A DNA stretch of 64,000 nt from Agarilytica rhodophyticola (lineage in GTDB: Bacteria > Pseudomonadota > Gammaproteobacteria > Pseudomonadales > Cellvibrionaceae): assembly GCF_002157225.2 (NCBI RefSeq), contig NZ_CP020038.1:5920501-5984500 (forward strand). Direction: 5' to 3'. How positions within the stretch are numbered: position 1 is the first letter of the stretch; each line of letters starts with the position of its first letter. The notes under the pieces are model-generated. The model had not been told where the DNA came from. It saw nothing but the letters and a program-made list of their open reading frames with translations, and searched no databases. This document shows, piece by piece, positions 19,102-26,784 of this stretch. Both the position numbers and the translations under genes were made by a program.

Positions 19102-19632
19102 ATGAATGCATTAAAATCCTACTGGATTTTATTACTCATATTACTTCTATCTCGGGCAACCTTTGCAGAGATTTATGTTGGTACAGCTGTTGGCTCAACA
19201 GATTATTATGGTACAGATAAAGAGGTTACTTCAATTGAGCTAATCGGAGGTTATCGTTTTAACGATAACTTTGCACTTGAAGCTTCTTGGCTGGATTTTG
19301 GTGAAGCGACAGTTGACCTCAATAGCCTGGACGAAACAAAGTTTTATATAGAAGGAACAAGTTTATCGCTGCTCGCATTTATTCCGGTTTTTCACGAACT
19401 GGACGTATTTATAAAAGCAGGATTATATTGTTGGAATTTAGAATCACCTGATATTACTACCAGCGCCTTCATTCGTTCGAAAAACAACGACAACAACTCT
19501 GATGCAATATACGGTGCAGGAATTTCTTGGTACGCTTCGAAAAATATTGCACTGCGCATCCAGTATCAAGAGCTGGATATATTAAATGAGAACATTAAAA
19601 ATATAAGTGCTGGTTTTGCCTATTCTTTTTAA
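19102..19632 (+). CDS. Small outer-membrane beta-barrel protein (OmpA/OmpX-like)
   Basis: A 176-residue protein with a signal peptide (MNALKSYWILLLILLL to FAE, cleavage about residue 22). The mature part is alternating amphipathic strands separated by polar turns: IYVGTAVGSTDYYG, SIELIGGYRFNDNFALEASW, SLSLLAFIPVF, AIYGAGISWYAS, IALRIQYQELD. The last strand ISAGFAYSF ends in Phe, the BAM recognition signal of outer-membrane proteins. About eight strands fit the OmpA-N/OmpX barrel. The role is unknown. An AT-rich 12-bp stem-loop follows the stop by 11 bp. Confidence 0.8.
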   Translation: MNALKSYWILLLILLLSRATFAEIYVGTAVGSTDYYGTDKEVTSIELIGGYRFNDNFALEASWLDFGEATVDLNSLDETKFYIEGTSLSLLAFIPVFHELDVFIKAGLYCWNLESPDITTSAFIRSKNNDNNSDAIYGAGISWYASKNIALRIQYQELDILNENIKNISAGFAYSF

Positions 19633-19643
19633 GTAATAAGAAA

Positions 19644-19688
19644 AGTTTTCTTTAAGAAGTTAATAATATTAATTTATTAAAGAAAACT
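19644..19688. repeat. AT-rich inverted repeat after the beta-barrel gene
   Basis: Perfect 12-bp arms AGTTTTCTTTAA (19644-19655) and TTAAAGAAAACT (19677-19688). The 21-nt loop itself contains the palindrome TTAATAATATTAA. It begins 11 bp past the stop codon at 19632; possibly a weak terminator or mRNA-end protector, since it lacks the GC core and T run of a classical terminator. Confidence 0.5.
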
Positions 19689-19919
19689 ACAACAGACACT
19701 ATAATAGCTAAATAAGTAAGAGTTCACTTATCATGTTTAAATAAAAATGCTTTTAATCTGTATATTTAAGTAAGACGCAATAGAGGCCGTCAACATCAAT
19801 GCTTTAGACGCCACACTGTTTACGCCTATCGTAAGAATCACACCAGATATCTATTATTCCTTTTTTTTCTTCGTTCTTGTCATCATGCTTGTGCTCAACA
19901 ATATAATGGCAAGATAATA

Positions 19920-20273
19920 ATGTCCGCTAAAGAAAAAAGACACGCAGCGAAGATCTATGAAGTAAACAACTGTTTAATTGACTTGGGTCTTAAGGAAATT
20001 ACTTGTTATAACGAAGTGTACCGGCCCGACGATGAGACTCTCGACACTTTGGTTTATTTGATAGAAAACCGAGATCATGCCATCAGTATTGATGAACTGA
20101 GGCGTGAATTATGGGGCGATCAAGACGTGAGTGAATTTGAAATTGTCCGCAGCATTATGCAAGCACGTAGAGCCATCAACGATCAGAACAATAATTCAAC
20201 TATTAGGTATGTAGAGAATCTTCCGGGGTATTGTTTCTGTGGGGAAGTATTTGAAGTGGAAATAGGCTGCTAA
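19920..20273 (+). CDS. Stand-alone OmpR/CadC-type winged-helix DNA-binding protein
   Basis: A 117-residue protein consisting almost only of the trans_reg_C winged helix: RPDDETLDTLVYLIENRDHAISIDELRRELWG gives the first helices (LRRELWG is the typical positioning element), SEFEIVRSIMQARRAIND the recognition helix, and IRYVENLPGYCF the wing and final strand, usually seen as I-x-T-V-x-G-x-G-Y-x-F. There is no receiver domain and no membrane helix, unlike OmpR or CadC. The ribosome site is poor, so the exact start is uncertain, but the domain is clear. It probably regulates transcription; it sits about 100 bp from the end of the convergent FHA genes. Confidence 0.75.
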   Translation: MSAKEKRHAAKIYEVNNCLIDLGLKEITCYNEVYRPDDETLDTLVYLIENRDHAISIDELRRELWGDQDVSEFEIVRSIMQARRAINDQNNNSTIRYVENLPGYCFCGEVFEVEIGC

Positions 20274-20373
20274 ATTTATATCAGCCTATCTGCCTTGGTA
20301 CGCCTACATATATATTCTGATTGACTCGATGCACTTCGTTGGCTTATCGACAATACATCGTTTTGGAAAAGTG

Positions 20374-20793
20374 TTATTTTGGAGCTGGGTCTTTTTTAGT
20401 AACCATACGAAAGTAAATAGTATCCGTTTCGTCACCGTTAAACTGTTCACCAAGCTTGATGTTGCCTTGCCCAATCAAAGGGTAGAAGCTTTCCTTAATA
20501 ACAAAACTCTCGTTACGGCCAATGCGTATAAAAGTGCCATTAGTACTTCTATCTAGTAGGCCTATTTGATTATCATGGACTTCTATCGAGCAGTGCACCC
20601 GAGACGCCACGTCACTGCTAACCACTAGCTTACACAATTCATCATCTCGACCAAATAAGATAGGCAAATCGGCTTTAGAGAAAGACATTTCTTTGCCATG
20701 AAAAAATAATTCGATATGGGTTGCTGGCGAATTAACTTTACTTAATATCTCAGTATTGAATTTTGCCGCGATGGTTTGGTCTTGCTCTGACAT
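20374..20793 (-). CDS. FHA-domain protein (single domain)
   Basis: A 139-residue cytoplasmic protein with one forkhead-associated domain (about 40-125), which binds phosphothreonine. The core is visible as PILFGRDDELCKLVVSS (the GR of the first loop), SRVHCSIEVHDNQIGLLD (SxxH) and STNGTFI (NG of the third loop). The next gene upstream in the same direction, 198 bp away, encodes a larger two-FHA protein. No Ser/Thr kinase, phosphatase or type VI secretion gene is visible in the window, so the phosphorylated partner is unknown. Confidence 0.88.
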   Translation of the reverse strand: MSEQDQTIAAKFNTEILSKVNSPATHIELFFHGKEMSFSKADLPILFGRDDELCKLVVSSDVASRVHCSIEVHDNQIGLLDRSTNGTFIRIGRNESFVIKESFYPLIGQGNIKLGEQFNGDETDTIYFRMVTKKDPAPK

Positions 20794-20991
20794 TGTTCTT
20801 CACCAATTAACTTTAACTACTGCAATTACTACTTATTATTTTGCCACTTTATTCGAGCCATCGGAAGTGTGTTTCACGTAGCAATTTAAATAAATCGATG
20901 ACGTACACTACTATCCATCATGTTTCTATAATGATATTTGACGACACGACACTCATCTGAGGCAGCCCCTGACTATAAGTATATCTCCGGC

Positions 20992-22344
20992 TCACCATAA
21001 TCGCTTTAAAAAGCTTTTAACTCTAACTATCCACCCAACATCACTTGTCACAGTGTCGCTAGGCTCACTTTGGTTAAGACGAAAAACTAACTCCATAGCG
21101 CCAAACTGCAAGCGATCACCATGCTGTAACTCAACATCCGTCTGCGCTTTGCCATTAATAATGACTTCACTGGCATTATCGCTAACACGCAATTGATACA
21201 AGGATTCGAGTTTAGTTATCCATGCATGCTCCCTTGATACGGCGGGATCGCGAATACAAATATCGGCCTTATCATCACGCCCAATACTCCAACAGGTCAC
21301 ATTATCATCACTTCGTAGCTCAAATAGCTTACCTCGAATTGGAGCAGTCATTGCAATTATACGTGGGCCAGAACCAGCATCTAGATCTTGTTGATGTTTT
21401 TCGTTAGTCTCTGCATATTGATCCATAGCGTTAAGACCTATATGCCGAGTTCTATCTGCATCCAAATCCTCTTCTAGCACCTCCACGGAGCTCTCTTGTT
21501 CCGGCACCAGGCGATCGGCAACATGCTCAGGAATTGTGCTTTTAGCTTCAGAACTCAGTAAGTCAGGCCCTGCAATTTCGTCATGCCCGGATATCTCATT
21601 TTGCACGAGCCCTTGATTACCCGGAGGGCTATCAGAAGATTTAATATCATTGGCCCCTATACCAAAAGGGCTAGCTTCCTGACGTGATAAAGGAGTTTGA
21701 GCCTTTAAACCTGAGGCTGCAAACTCAAGAAACTCTTTCATATCATCTGAAGGCTCTTGCATACTCGCCGCAGCCCCATTTAGGTTCGCCGATGGCGTTT
21801 GTATACCCGCTGAAGTCCCGATCTTCGAACCAGCTGCATAGGCGTTAATTTCAGACTCCAACGAATGCTTTTGATCATCACCGAATTTATTCGGTAAATG
21901 AGGTGTATCGGATACTTGAGAAGCAGAGCTACCAAGAGCAGAACGCAGAGACCTTGGGGCTTTTTCTACAGGGCGATCAAGTAATTCTGGAGGTGCGACC
22001 AGTATAGTGTCATCAGCATTGCCAGAACGAGAAGTAGTCACACGGTAACAAACACTATCGAAACTAATTTGATCGCCCAGGCCAATATGGCTGCGATGAC
22101 GAACTTGCTGACCATTTATAAATGTACCATTAGAGGAGCCAAGATCTTCCAAGTACAAGCCATTCGCACTGACAAACAGCTTGGCATGATAGCGAGAGAT
22201 CCTTGGTGAGTTCAGCTGTATATCGCACTCCACCTCGCGGCCAACTAGCATTTCACCCACCAACTCATGTAATTTGCCAGTGCTCTCACTGCGCAAAGCT
22301 AGTGAAGTCCTTTTTACAGGCTGAATTCTTGTGAGATCATCCAT
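20992..22344 (-). CDS. Protein with two FHA domains joined by a disordered linker
   Basis: A 450-residue protein. The first FHA domain (about 18-105) has LVGREVECDIQLNSPRISRYHAKLF and DLGSSNGTFING, with all canonical loop residues. A linker of about 220 residues, rich in Ser, Pro, Asp, Glu and Gln, is probably disordered. The second FHA domain (about 335-425) has SIGRDDKADICIRDPAVSREHAWI, but its third loop reads DNASEVIINGKA, a looser version of SxNGxxxNG. A short amphipathic tail (VRVKSFLKRLW) closes it. No membrane helix. The two domains could bridge two phosphorylated partners; this is inference. Confidence 0.88.
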   Translation of the reverse strand: MDDLTRIQPVKRTSLALRSESTGKLHELVGEMLVGREVECDIQLNSPRISRYHAKLFVSANGLYLEDLGSSNGTFINGQQVRHRSHIGLGDQISFDSVCYRVTTSRSGNADDTILVAPPELLDRPVEKAPRSLRSALGSSASQVSDTPHLPNKFGDDQKHSLESEINAYAAGSKIGTSAGIQTPSANLNGAAASMQEPSDDMKEFLEFAASGLKAQTPLSRQEASPFGIGANDIKSSDSPPGNQGLVQNEISGHDEIAGPDLLSSEAKSTIPEHVADRLVPEQESSVEVLEEDLDADRTRHIGLNAMDQYAETNEKHQQDLDAGSGPRIIAMTAPIRGKLFELRSDDNVTCWSIGRDDKADICIRDPAVSREHAWITKLESLYQLRVSDNASEVIINGKAQTDVELQHGDRLQFGAMELVFRLNQSEPSDTVTSDVGWIVRVKSFLKRLW

Positions 22345-22536
22345 TGTTTTTTCTACCTCGCAGGCATATCAACGTATCCATATCATTTTGCTTTTACATA
22401 ATTGAATAGGTAGACCGATAAACTTTCGGTTAAAGTCAATATTAGAGCATATCTGGGGCTAGGATTGCTAAAAAAAGATACACTTGCACCAATAGAAGAT
22501 ATAAAGTGTTGACCGAGACAATAGGATAGTGGAACC

Positions 22537-23157
22537 ATGTGGACAACGATTAACTTTTATAAATACATCATCCCAAGCCTATTATTCTTGTTACTGCCTT
22601 GCACATCTGCAATAGCAGATACTTTCGCTCAAGCCTTATCTAATGCAGCTATCGAGCGCACCAAGCACCACGTTATATACGATGGTTCTTACGTTTCTAT
22701 CCCCTACCCTAACGGTGATGTTGCCGCCAATATAGGTGTATGTACCGATGTTGTTATAAGAGCATACCGAGCACTAGGAATCGATTTACAACAGGATCTG
22801 CACAAAGATATTTCGGCAAACTTTCATGTGTACCCAGCAAACAAGATTTGGGGACAAACAAAGCCAGATACAAATATTGATCACAGACGTGTGCCTAACC
22901 TCCAAGTATTTTTCTCACGTCATGGAGACACCTTAGTAAAAAGTGATAAGCCAGAAGACTATCGAGCAGGAGACATTGTCACTTGGATGCTACCAGGTAA
23001 CCTTCCCCACATTGGTATCGTGACCCATAGGACGAAAGGTGTAACCAATACCCCTTTGATCGCACATAATATAGGGTCGGGGCCAGTGTTAGAGGACATT
23101 TTATTTAACTATAAGATTACAGGTCACTATCGCTTTGGCGGATTAGGGTCACATTAA
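22537..23157 (+). CDS. DUF1287 family exported protein (NlpC/P60-like fold)
   Basis: A 206-residue protein with a signal peptide (hydrophobic about 8-27, IADT after it). The DUF1287 signature is clear: YDGSYVSIPYPNGDV, then GVCTDVVIRAYRALGIDLQQDLHKD (Cys about residue 69 as presumed nucleophile), NLQVFFSRHG, AGDIVTW and HIGIVTHR with a conserved His. The family belongs to the papain-like NlpC/P60 group, where such Cys-His pairs cut cell-wall peptides or amides; no substrate is established as far as I know. The gene is alone, and its 3' flank carries a palindrome and the hairpin array described separately. Confidence 0.85.
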   Translation: MWTTINFYKYIIPSLLFLLLPCTSAIADTFAQALSNAAIERTKHHVIYDGSYVSIPYPNGDVAANIGVCTDVVIRAYRALGIDLQQDLHKDISANFHVYPANKIWGQTKPDTNIDHRRVPNLQVFFSRHGDTLVKSDKPEDYRAGDIVTWMLPGNLPHIGIVTHRTKGVTNTPLIAHNIGSGPVLEDILFNYKITGHYRFGGLGSH

Positions 23158-23188
23158 ACTTGGTAAACTGTATCGTTTATGTATCACC

Positions 23189-23202
23189 TTTTGGCGCCAA
23201 AA
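23189..23202. repeat. Perfect 14-bp palindrome TTTTGGCGCCAAAA
   Basis: Self-complementary sequence 32 bp after the DUF1287 gene, in AT-rich DNA just left of the hairpin array. It could be the target of a dimeric protein or part of a dispersed element; no further support. Confidence 0.5.
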
Positions 23203-23304
23203 TTTGCATAAGCCAGTATTATCATGTTAAATGTAAAATGAAGTGAAATGTAACGCCAAATTGATGAAAAAGTCCTCATCAGTGCGTAATATTAACTTCA
23301 TGCA

Positions 23305-23460
23305 AGGCGCTCGCGATGAGCCTAGCGCCTGAGCCACCTGCTATGTGGTGGGCTACCAACGGCATGTTGGGCGACCTAAGGTCGACAGATATGGATACTC
23401 GCTCAGGCCTAGTATCCGCGTCACCTGCCAAGTGGTGAGCTGCTGGGAGGCACCCCAGCA
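23305..23460. repeat. Array of seven consecutive short hairpins, GC-rich
   Basis: Seven inverted repeats follow one another: AGGCGCT/AGCGCCT (23305-23311, 23324-23330); CCACC/GGTGG (23334-23338, 23347-23351); CCAAC/GTTGG (23356-23360, 23366-23370); CGACCT/AGGTCG (23372-23377, 23379-23384); GGATACT/AGTATCC (23393-23399, 23411-23417); TCACC/GGTGA (23421-23425, 23434-23438); TGCTGGG/CCCAGCA (23441-23447, 23454-23460). The second and sixth are diverged copies of one unit, with 8-nt loops TGCTATGT and TGCCAAGT. The stretch is far richer in G+C than its flanks. An open frame on the minus strand across it (23279-23506) reads as repeats and has no credible start context. Identity unknown. Confidence 0.7.
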
Positions 23461-23507
23461 CCCGGAGGGCACAAGCACCCGGAGGGCACAGGCACCCGGA
23501 GGGCACA
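23457..23507. repeat. Three tandem 17-bp repeats
   Basis: Unit RGCACCCGGAGGGCACA: copies at 23457-23473, 23474-23490 (identical) and 23491-23507 (first base G instead of A), followed by a GCACC remnant. Each unit contains CCC-GGA-GGG, itself a potential mini-hairpin. It directly continues the hairpin array and ends about 180 bp before the TraB/GumN start. Confidence 0.85.
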
Positions 23508-23684
23508 GCACCTAAAAAGAAAATATTCTTCCCTAGCGTATCAATTTAAATCCATCATAAAAATTATGATTTATCTTGTTTACTGAGACCTGTTAATTTG
23601 CGGATAATACGCAGCTATTTTCAAAGCTTTTATCAACGCAAATATATCCCTACCTTTCAGGATGTACTACAAGAGGAAGTTATC

Positions 23685-24557
23685 GTGCCACGTTATATGT
23701 TTTACTGTGTATCTATAGTTATTTCACTACTATCGCTTAGTGTTTATGCTGGCTCGCCTGTATGGAAAGTATCCAAAGACAATCATCACCTATATATTGG
23801 AGGGACTTTTCACCTGCTCTCGAACGATGATTACCCTCTGCCAAAAGCATTCGATAAAGCTTATAAGGAATCTTCTGAGTTAATATTTGAAACAGATTTA
23901 AGTGCGCTGCAAACGCCTCAGTATATGCAAAAACTGACACAAATGATGGTGTTTTCTGATGGCAGCACCCTGCAATCGGCTATCAAACCAGCAACGCTAA
24001 AAGCCTTGACAGCCTACCTTGAGTCTCGCCAGTTACCACCAGCACAATTTGCTACGCATACCCCCACAGGCATTGCACTCACAATATCGTTAATTGAGAT
24101 GCAAGCAATAGGTATGAAGCCTGAGGCTGGCGTGGATCAGTTTTTCACCTCTCTTGCAAAAAATGATAAAAAAGCGCTGGGGCAGCTTGAAACTCCAGAT
24201 GAACATATTGCCTTTCTCTCTGGCTTAGCGGAGGGTAAAGAAGACGAATTTATCATGAAAACACTTAATGACATTGGTGAGCTACCCCAAATGATGGGCG
24301 AGCTAAAAGCGGCTTGGCGTGATGGAAAAAACCTAAAACTAGAAGAGCTTGGAATAAAGCAGCTTCAACAGGAATTTCCTAAAATATACAGTAGCTTATT
24401 GGTCAAACGGAATAATGCCTGGATACCAAAAATAGAAGATATGATGAAAGATGCTAATACAGAATTTGTTTTAGTGGGAGCGCTGCACCTCGCAGGCAAA
24501 GAAGGACTTGTGTCTATGCTGAAGGCAAAGGGTTATAAAGTAGAAAATTTACAATAA
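23685..24557 (+). CDS. TraB/GumN family exported protein
   Basis: Member of the TraB/GumN family, thought to be metal-dependent peptidase-like proteins (related to TIKI and erythromycin-esterase folds). I place the start at GTG 23685, which has AAGAGG at 23671-23676 and gives a clean signal peptide (MPRYMFYCVSIVISLLSL to VYA); the frame extends further up to a TTG but without a ribosome site, and an ATG at 23697 is an alternative. The two family histidine motifs are GGTFHLL near the start of the mature part and GALHLAG near the end; PEAGVDQFF lies between. About 290 residues, the usual length. Substrate unknown. Confidence 0.85.
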   Translation: MPRYMFYCVSIVISLLSLSVYAGSPVWKVSKDNHHLYIGGTFHLLSNDDYPLPKAFDKAYKESSELIFETDLSALQTPQYMQKLTQMMVFSDGSTLQSAIKPATLKALTAYLESRQLPPAQFATHTPTGIALTISLIEMQAIGMKPEAGVDQFFTSLAKNDKKALGQLETPDEHIAFLSGLAEGKEDEFIMKTLNDIGELPQMMGELKAAWRDGKNLKLEELGIKQLQQEFPKIYSSLLVKRNNAWIPKIEDMMKDANTEFVLVGALHLAGKEGLVSMLKAKGYKVENLQ

Positions 24558-24578
24558 ACACTGACCAAAGCGGAATGC

Positions 24579-24595
24579 GCCGGCAGTATGCCGGC
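24579..24595. terminator. Hairpin between convergent TraB/GumN and recQ genes
   Basis: Arms GCCGGCA and TGCCGGC around GTA, with a TTTTT run about 14 nt further right. The position between two convergent genes suits a shared terminator, but the T run is not adjacent to the stem. Confidence 0.4.
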
Positions 24596-24612
24596 ATACC
24601 TGCCTTGAGTTT

Positions 24613-26412
24613 TTAAGCATACTCATGATTGCGAATTACATCTAAGAAAGCCTCACCAAATTGTTCTAACTTTTTGTCTCCGACACCGTTTACCTCAATC
24701 AATTGAGAGGAATTTAGAGGTCGATAAACAATCATTTCTTTTAGTGTTGCATCACTAAAAATAATATAAGGAGGAACCCCATTTTCCAGTGCCAATTGTT
24801 TACGACACGCCCGCAAGTCATTCCATAAAGCCATGTTTTCTTGATCAATATCATCCCGAATTTTATGACTGCGCTTAGTGTTATTAACCTTTATTTCGTA
24901 GCGCAGATGAATACTTTGCTCACCTCTTAAGATTGGTCGACTTTTTTCTGTTAAACGCAAATTACCATAAGCACTTGCGTCCACGTCTAAAAACCCCATT
25001 ACAATCAATTGCCTAAAAATAGTACGCCAAGCATCTGTCGATAAATCTTTGCCAATCCCATAAGTCGACAACGTTTGATGTGAGAATTGACGAACTTTTT
25101 CGTTATCGCTTCCGCGTAAAACATCGATAACATGAACTGCGCCAAAGCGCTGTCCTGTCCTGTAGACACAAGAAAGAGCTTTTCTTATATCTTCTGTAGC
25201 GTCACGGGTTTGTGGTGGCTGGATACAGTTATCACAGTTACCACAGGGTGTATCCATAGAGTCGTCGAAGTAATGCAGCAGCGCTTGGCGGCGACAACTG
25301 GTCATTTCACACAACCCAAGCATAGCATTCAAGCGGTGACGCTCGTGACGCTTAAACTCTTCGTTTCCTTCCGAGTTTGCAGCCATTTGACTGAGCTTTA
25401 CCACATCTTCCATACCGTAAAACAATATTGCAGTTGCATTTTCTCCGTCTCTTCCTGCTCGCCCTGTCTCCTGATAGTAAGCTTCAATACTCTTGGGCAT
25501 ATCCAGGTGCGCAACAAACCTAACATTTGGCTTATCAATACCCATCCCAAAAGCTATGGTTGCGACAATAATAATACCGTCCTCGCGTAAGAACCGATCT
25601 TGATGCCGCTGTCGTGATTGGGTGTCCATTCCCGCATGATAAGGTAATGCGGTAAAGCCTTCATGCTGCAACCAGAGCGCCGTATCCTCTACTTTTTTCC
25701 TAGACAAACAATATACAATGCCAGCGCTATCTTTCTGTTCCTCTTTTAAAAAGCTCAACAGCTGCTTCTTCGGCCGGTTTTTTTGTTGTATACGGTATTG
25801 GATATTACTTCTATCAAAACCACAGACAAATTGCGCGTCTTGGTCTAACTGTAAACAGCGAGCAATTTCATGCTGGGTTTTTCTATCTGCAGTGGCCGTC
25901 AGAGCAACCCGTGGAACATGTGGAAATGACTGTGGTAATACGTCCAAACGCAAATAGTCAGATCGAAAATCATGTCCCCATTGCGCGAGGCAGTGAGCCT
26001 CATCTATTGCAAATAGCGAAAGTTTAACTTGCTGCAATAAGTTAATAGTACGAGCTTGGATTAAGCGTTCGGGCGCAACATAGAGAATATCAATATTGCC
26101 AGCAACAATCCTGCGCTCCAAATCTTGCATAGCAGTTAGTGACAGCGTAGAGTTTAAAAATGCAGCTTGCAAACCATGTGCATTAAGTGCTGATACTTGA
26201 TCTTGCATAAGGGCAATCAATGGTGAGATAACAATCCCCATGCCTTCCCTCACCAGCGCAGGTATTTGATAACAGAGTGATTTCCCTCCTCCGGTAGGCA
26301 TAACCACTAGTGTATTTTTACCCCGAATCACCGCATCTACGATATGTCCTTGCTGATCTCGAAATGAGGAAAAGCCAAATGTGTGATTCAAAACATGGAG
26401 CGCTTCCACCAT
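24613..26412 (-). CDS. recQ: ATP-dependent DNA helicase RecQ
   Basis: 3'-5' helicase of the RecF pathway and of replication-fork repair. The 599 residues carry Walker A MPTGGGKS (about 38-45), DEAH at 137-140 with the aromatic-rich loop [21 protein letters not shown] motif VI, the RecQ zinc site (Cys residues in [15 protein letters not shown] and CGNCDNC), a winged-helix RQC domain and a C-terminal HRDC domain (about 520-590) with [17 protein letters not shown]-like sequence. Length equals E. coli RecQ (609). It is monocistronic and convergent with TraB/GumN. Confidence 0.97.
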   Translation of the reverse strand: MVEALHVLNHTFGFSSFRDQQGHIVDAVIRGKNTLVVMPTGGGKSLCYQIPALVREGMGIVISPLIALMQDQVSALNAHGLQAAFLNSTLSLTAMQDLERRIVAGNIDILYVAPERLIQARTINLLQQVKLSLFAIDEAHCLAQWGHDFRSDYLRLDVLPQSFPHVPRVALTATADRKTQHEIARCLQLDQDAQFVCGFDRSNIQYRIQQKNRPKKQLLSFLKEEQKDSAGIVYCLSRKKVEDTALWLQHEGFTALPYHAGMDTQSRQRHQDRFLREDGIIIVATIAFGMGIDKPNVRFVAHLDMPKSIEAYYQETGRAGRDGENATAILFYGMEDVVKLSQMAANSEGNEEFKRHERHRLNAMLGLCEMTSCRRQALLHYFDDSMDTPCGNCDNCIQPPQTRDATEDIRKALSCVYRTGQRFGAVHVIDVLRGSDNEKVRQFSHQTLSTYGIGKDLSTDAWRTIFRQLIVMGFLDVDASAYGNLRLTEKSRPILRGEQSIHLRYEIKVNNTKRSHKIRDDIDQENMALWNDLRACRKQLALENGVPPYIIFSDATLKEMIVYRPLNSSQLIEVNGVGDKKLEQFGEAFLDVIRNHEYA

Positions 26413-26784
26413 TAAAAAATACCTTGAACTTTATAGTAAGCTGAAAACTATCAGACTTTTAAAAACAACTAAAACTCTGCGCTCGCGTCATTTATTTCAC
26501 CGATAGTTAATAAACTCGGTGCAAAATAAAACACCTCGGTAATTTTACTATTAACTCAGCATAGATACACGCAAGGTTAATAGTGCACAGCAATATGACC
26601 GCAACAGATTTATGACATAGGGGCAATATTACAGTTTTATAGTAAAAAAAACATGGAGATGATATAGAATACAAGTATCTACAAGAATAACTTCCAGGGC
26701 GGAAACATTGTACTAATAATCCAGCAGTGCAACTTCTTTTTAATACAAACGAATATACAGACATCAGATCGAGAAAATAACCTT
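26413..26784. other. Spacer between divergent recQ and malic enzyme genes
   Basis: 372 bp, AT-rich, must hold both promoters. An 85-codon open frame on the minus strand (26507-26764) shows no protein-like features and is not called. Confidence 0.6.

Noticed and set aside
23279-23506. 75-codon minus-strand frame across the hairpin array
   Set aside because: It follows the hairpins and the 17-bp repeats exactly, has unlikely composition and no credible ribosome site; the DNA repeats explain it.
23457-23507. CRISPR array
   Set aside because: Units are directly adjacent with no spacers and no cas genes are present.
23598-23684. N-terminal extension of the TraB/GumN protein from a TTG
   Set aside because: No ribosome site at the TTG, whereas the GTG at 23685 has AAGAGG and starts a proper signal peptide.
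24579-24595. Hairpin as part of a REP-type repeat family
   Set aside because: No second copy is visible in the window; better explained as a junction hairpin between convergent genes.
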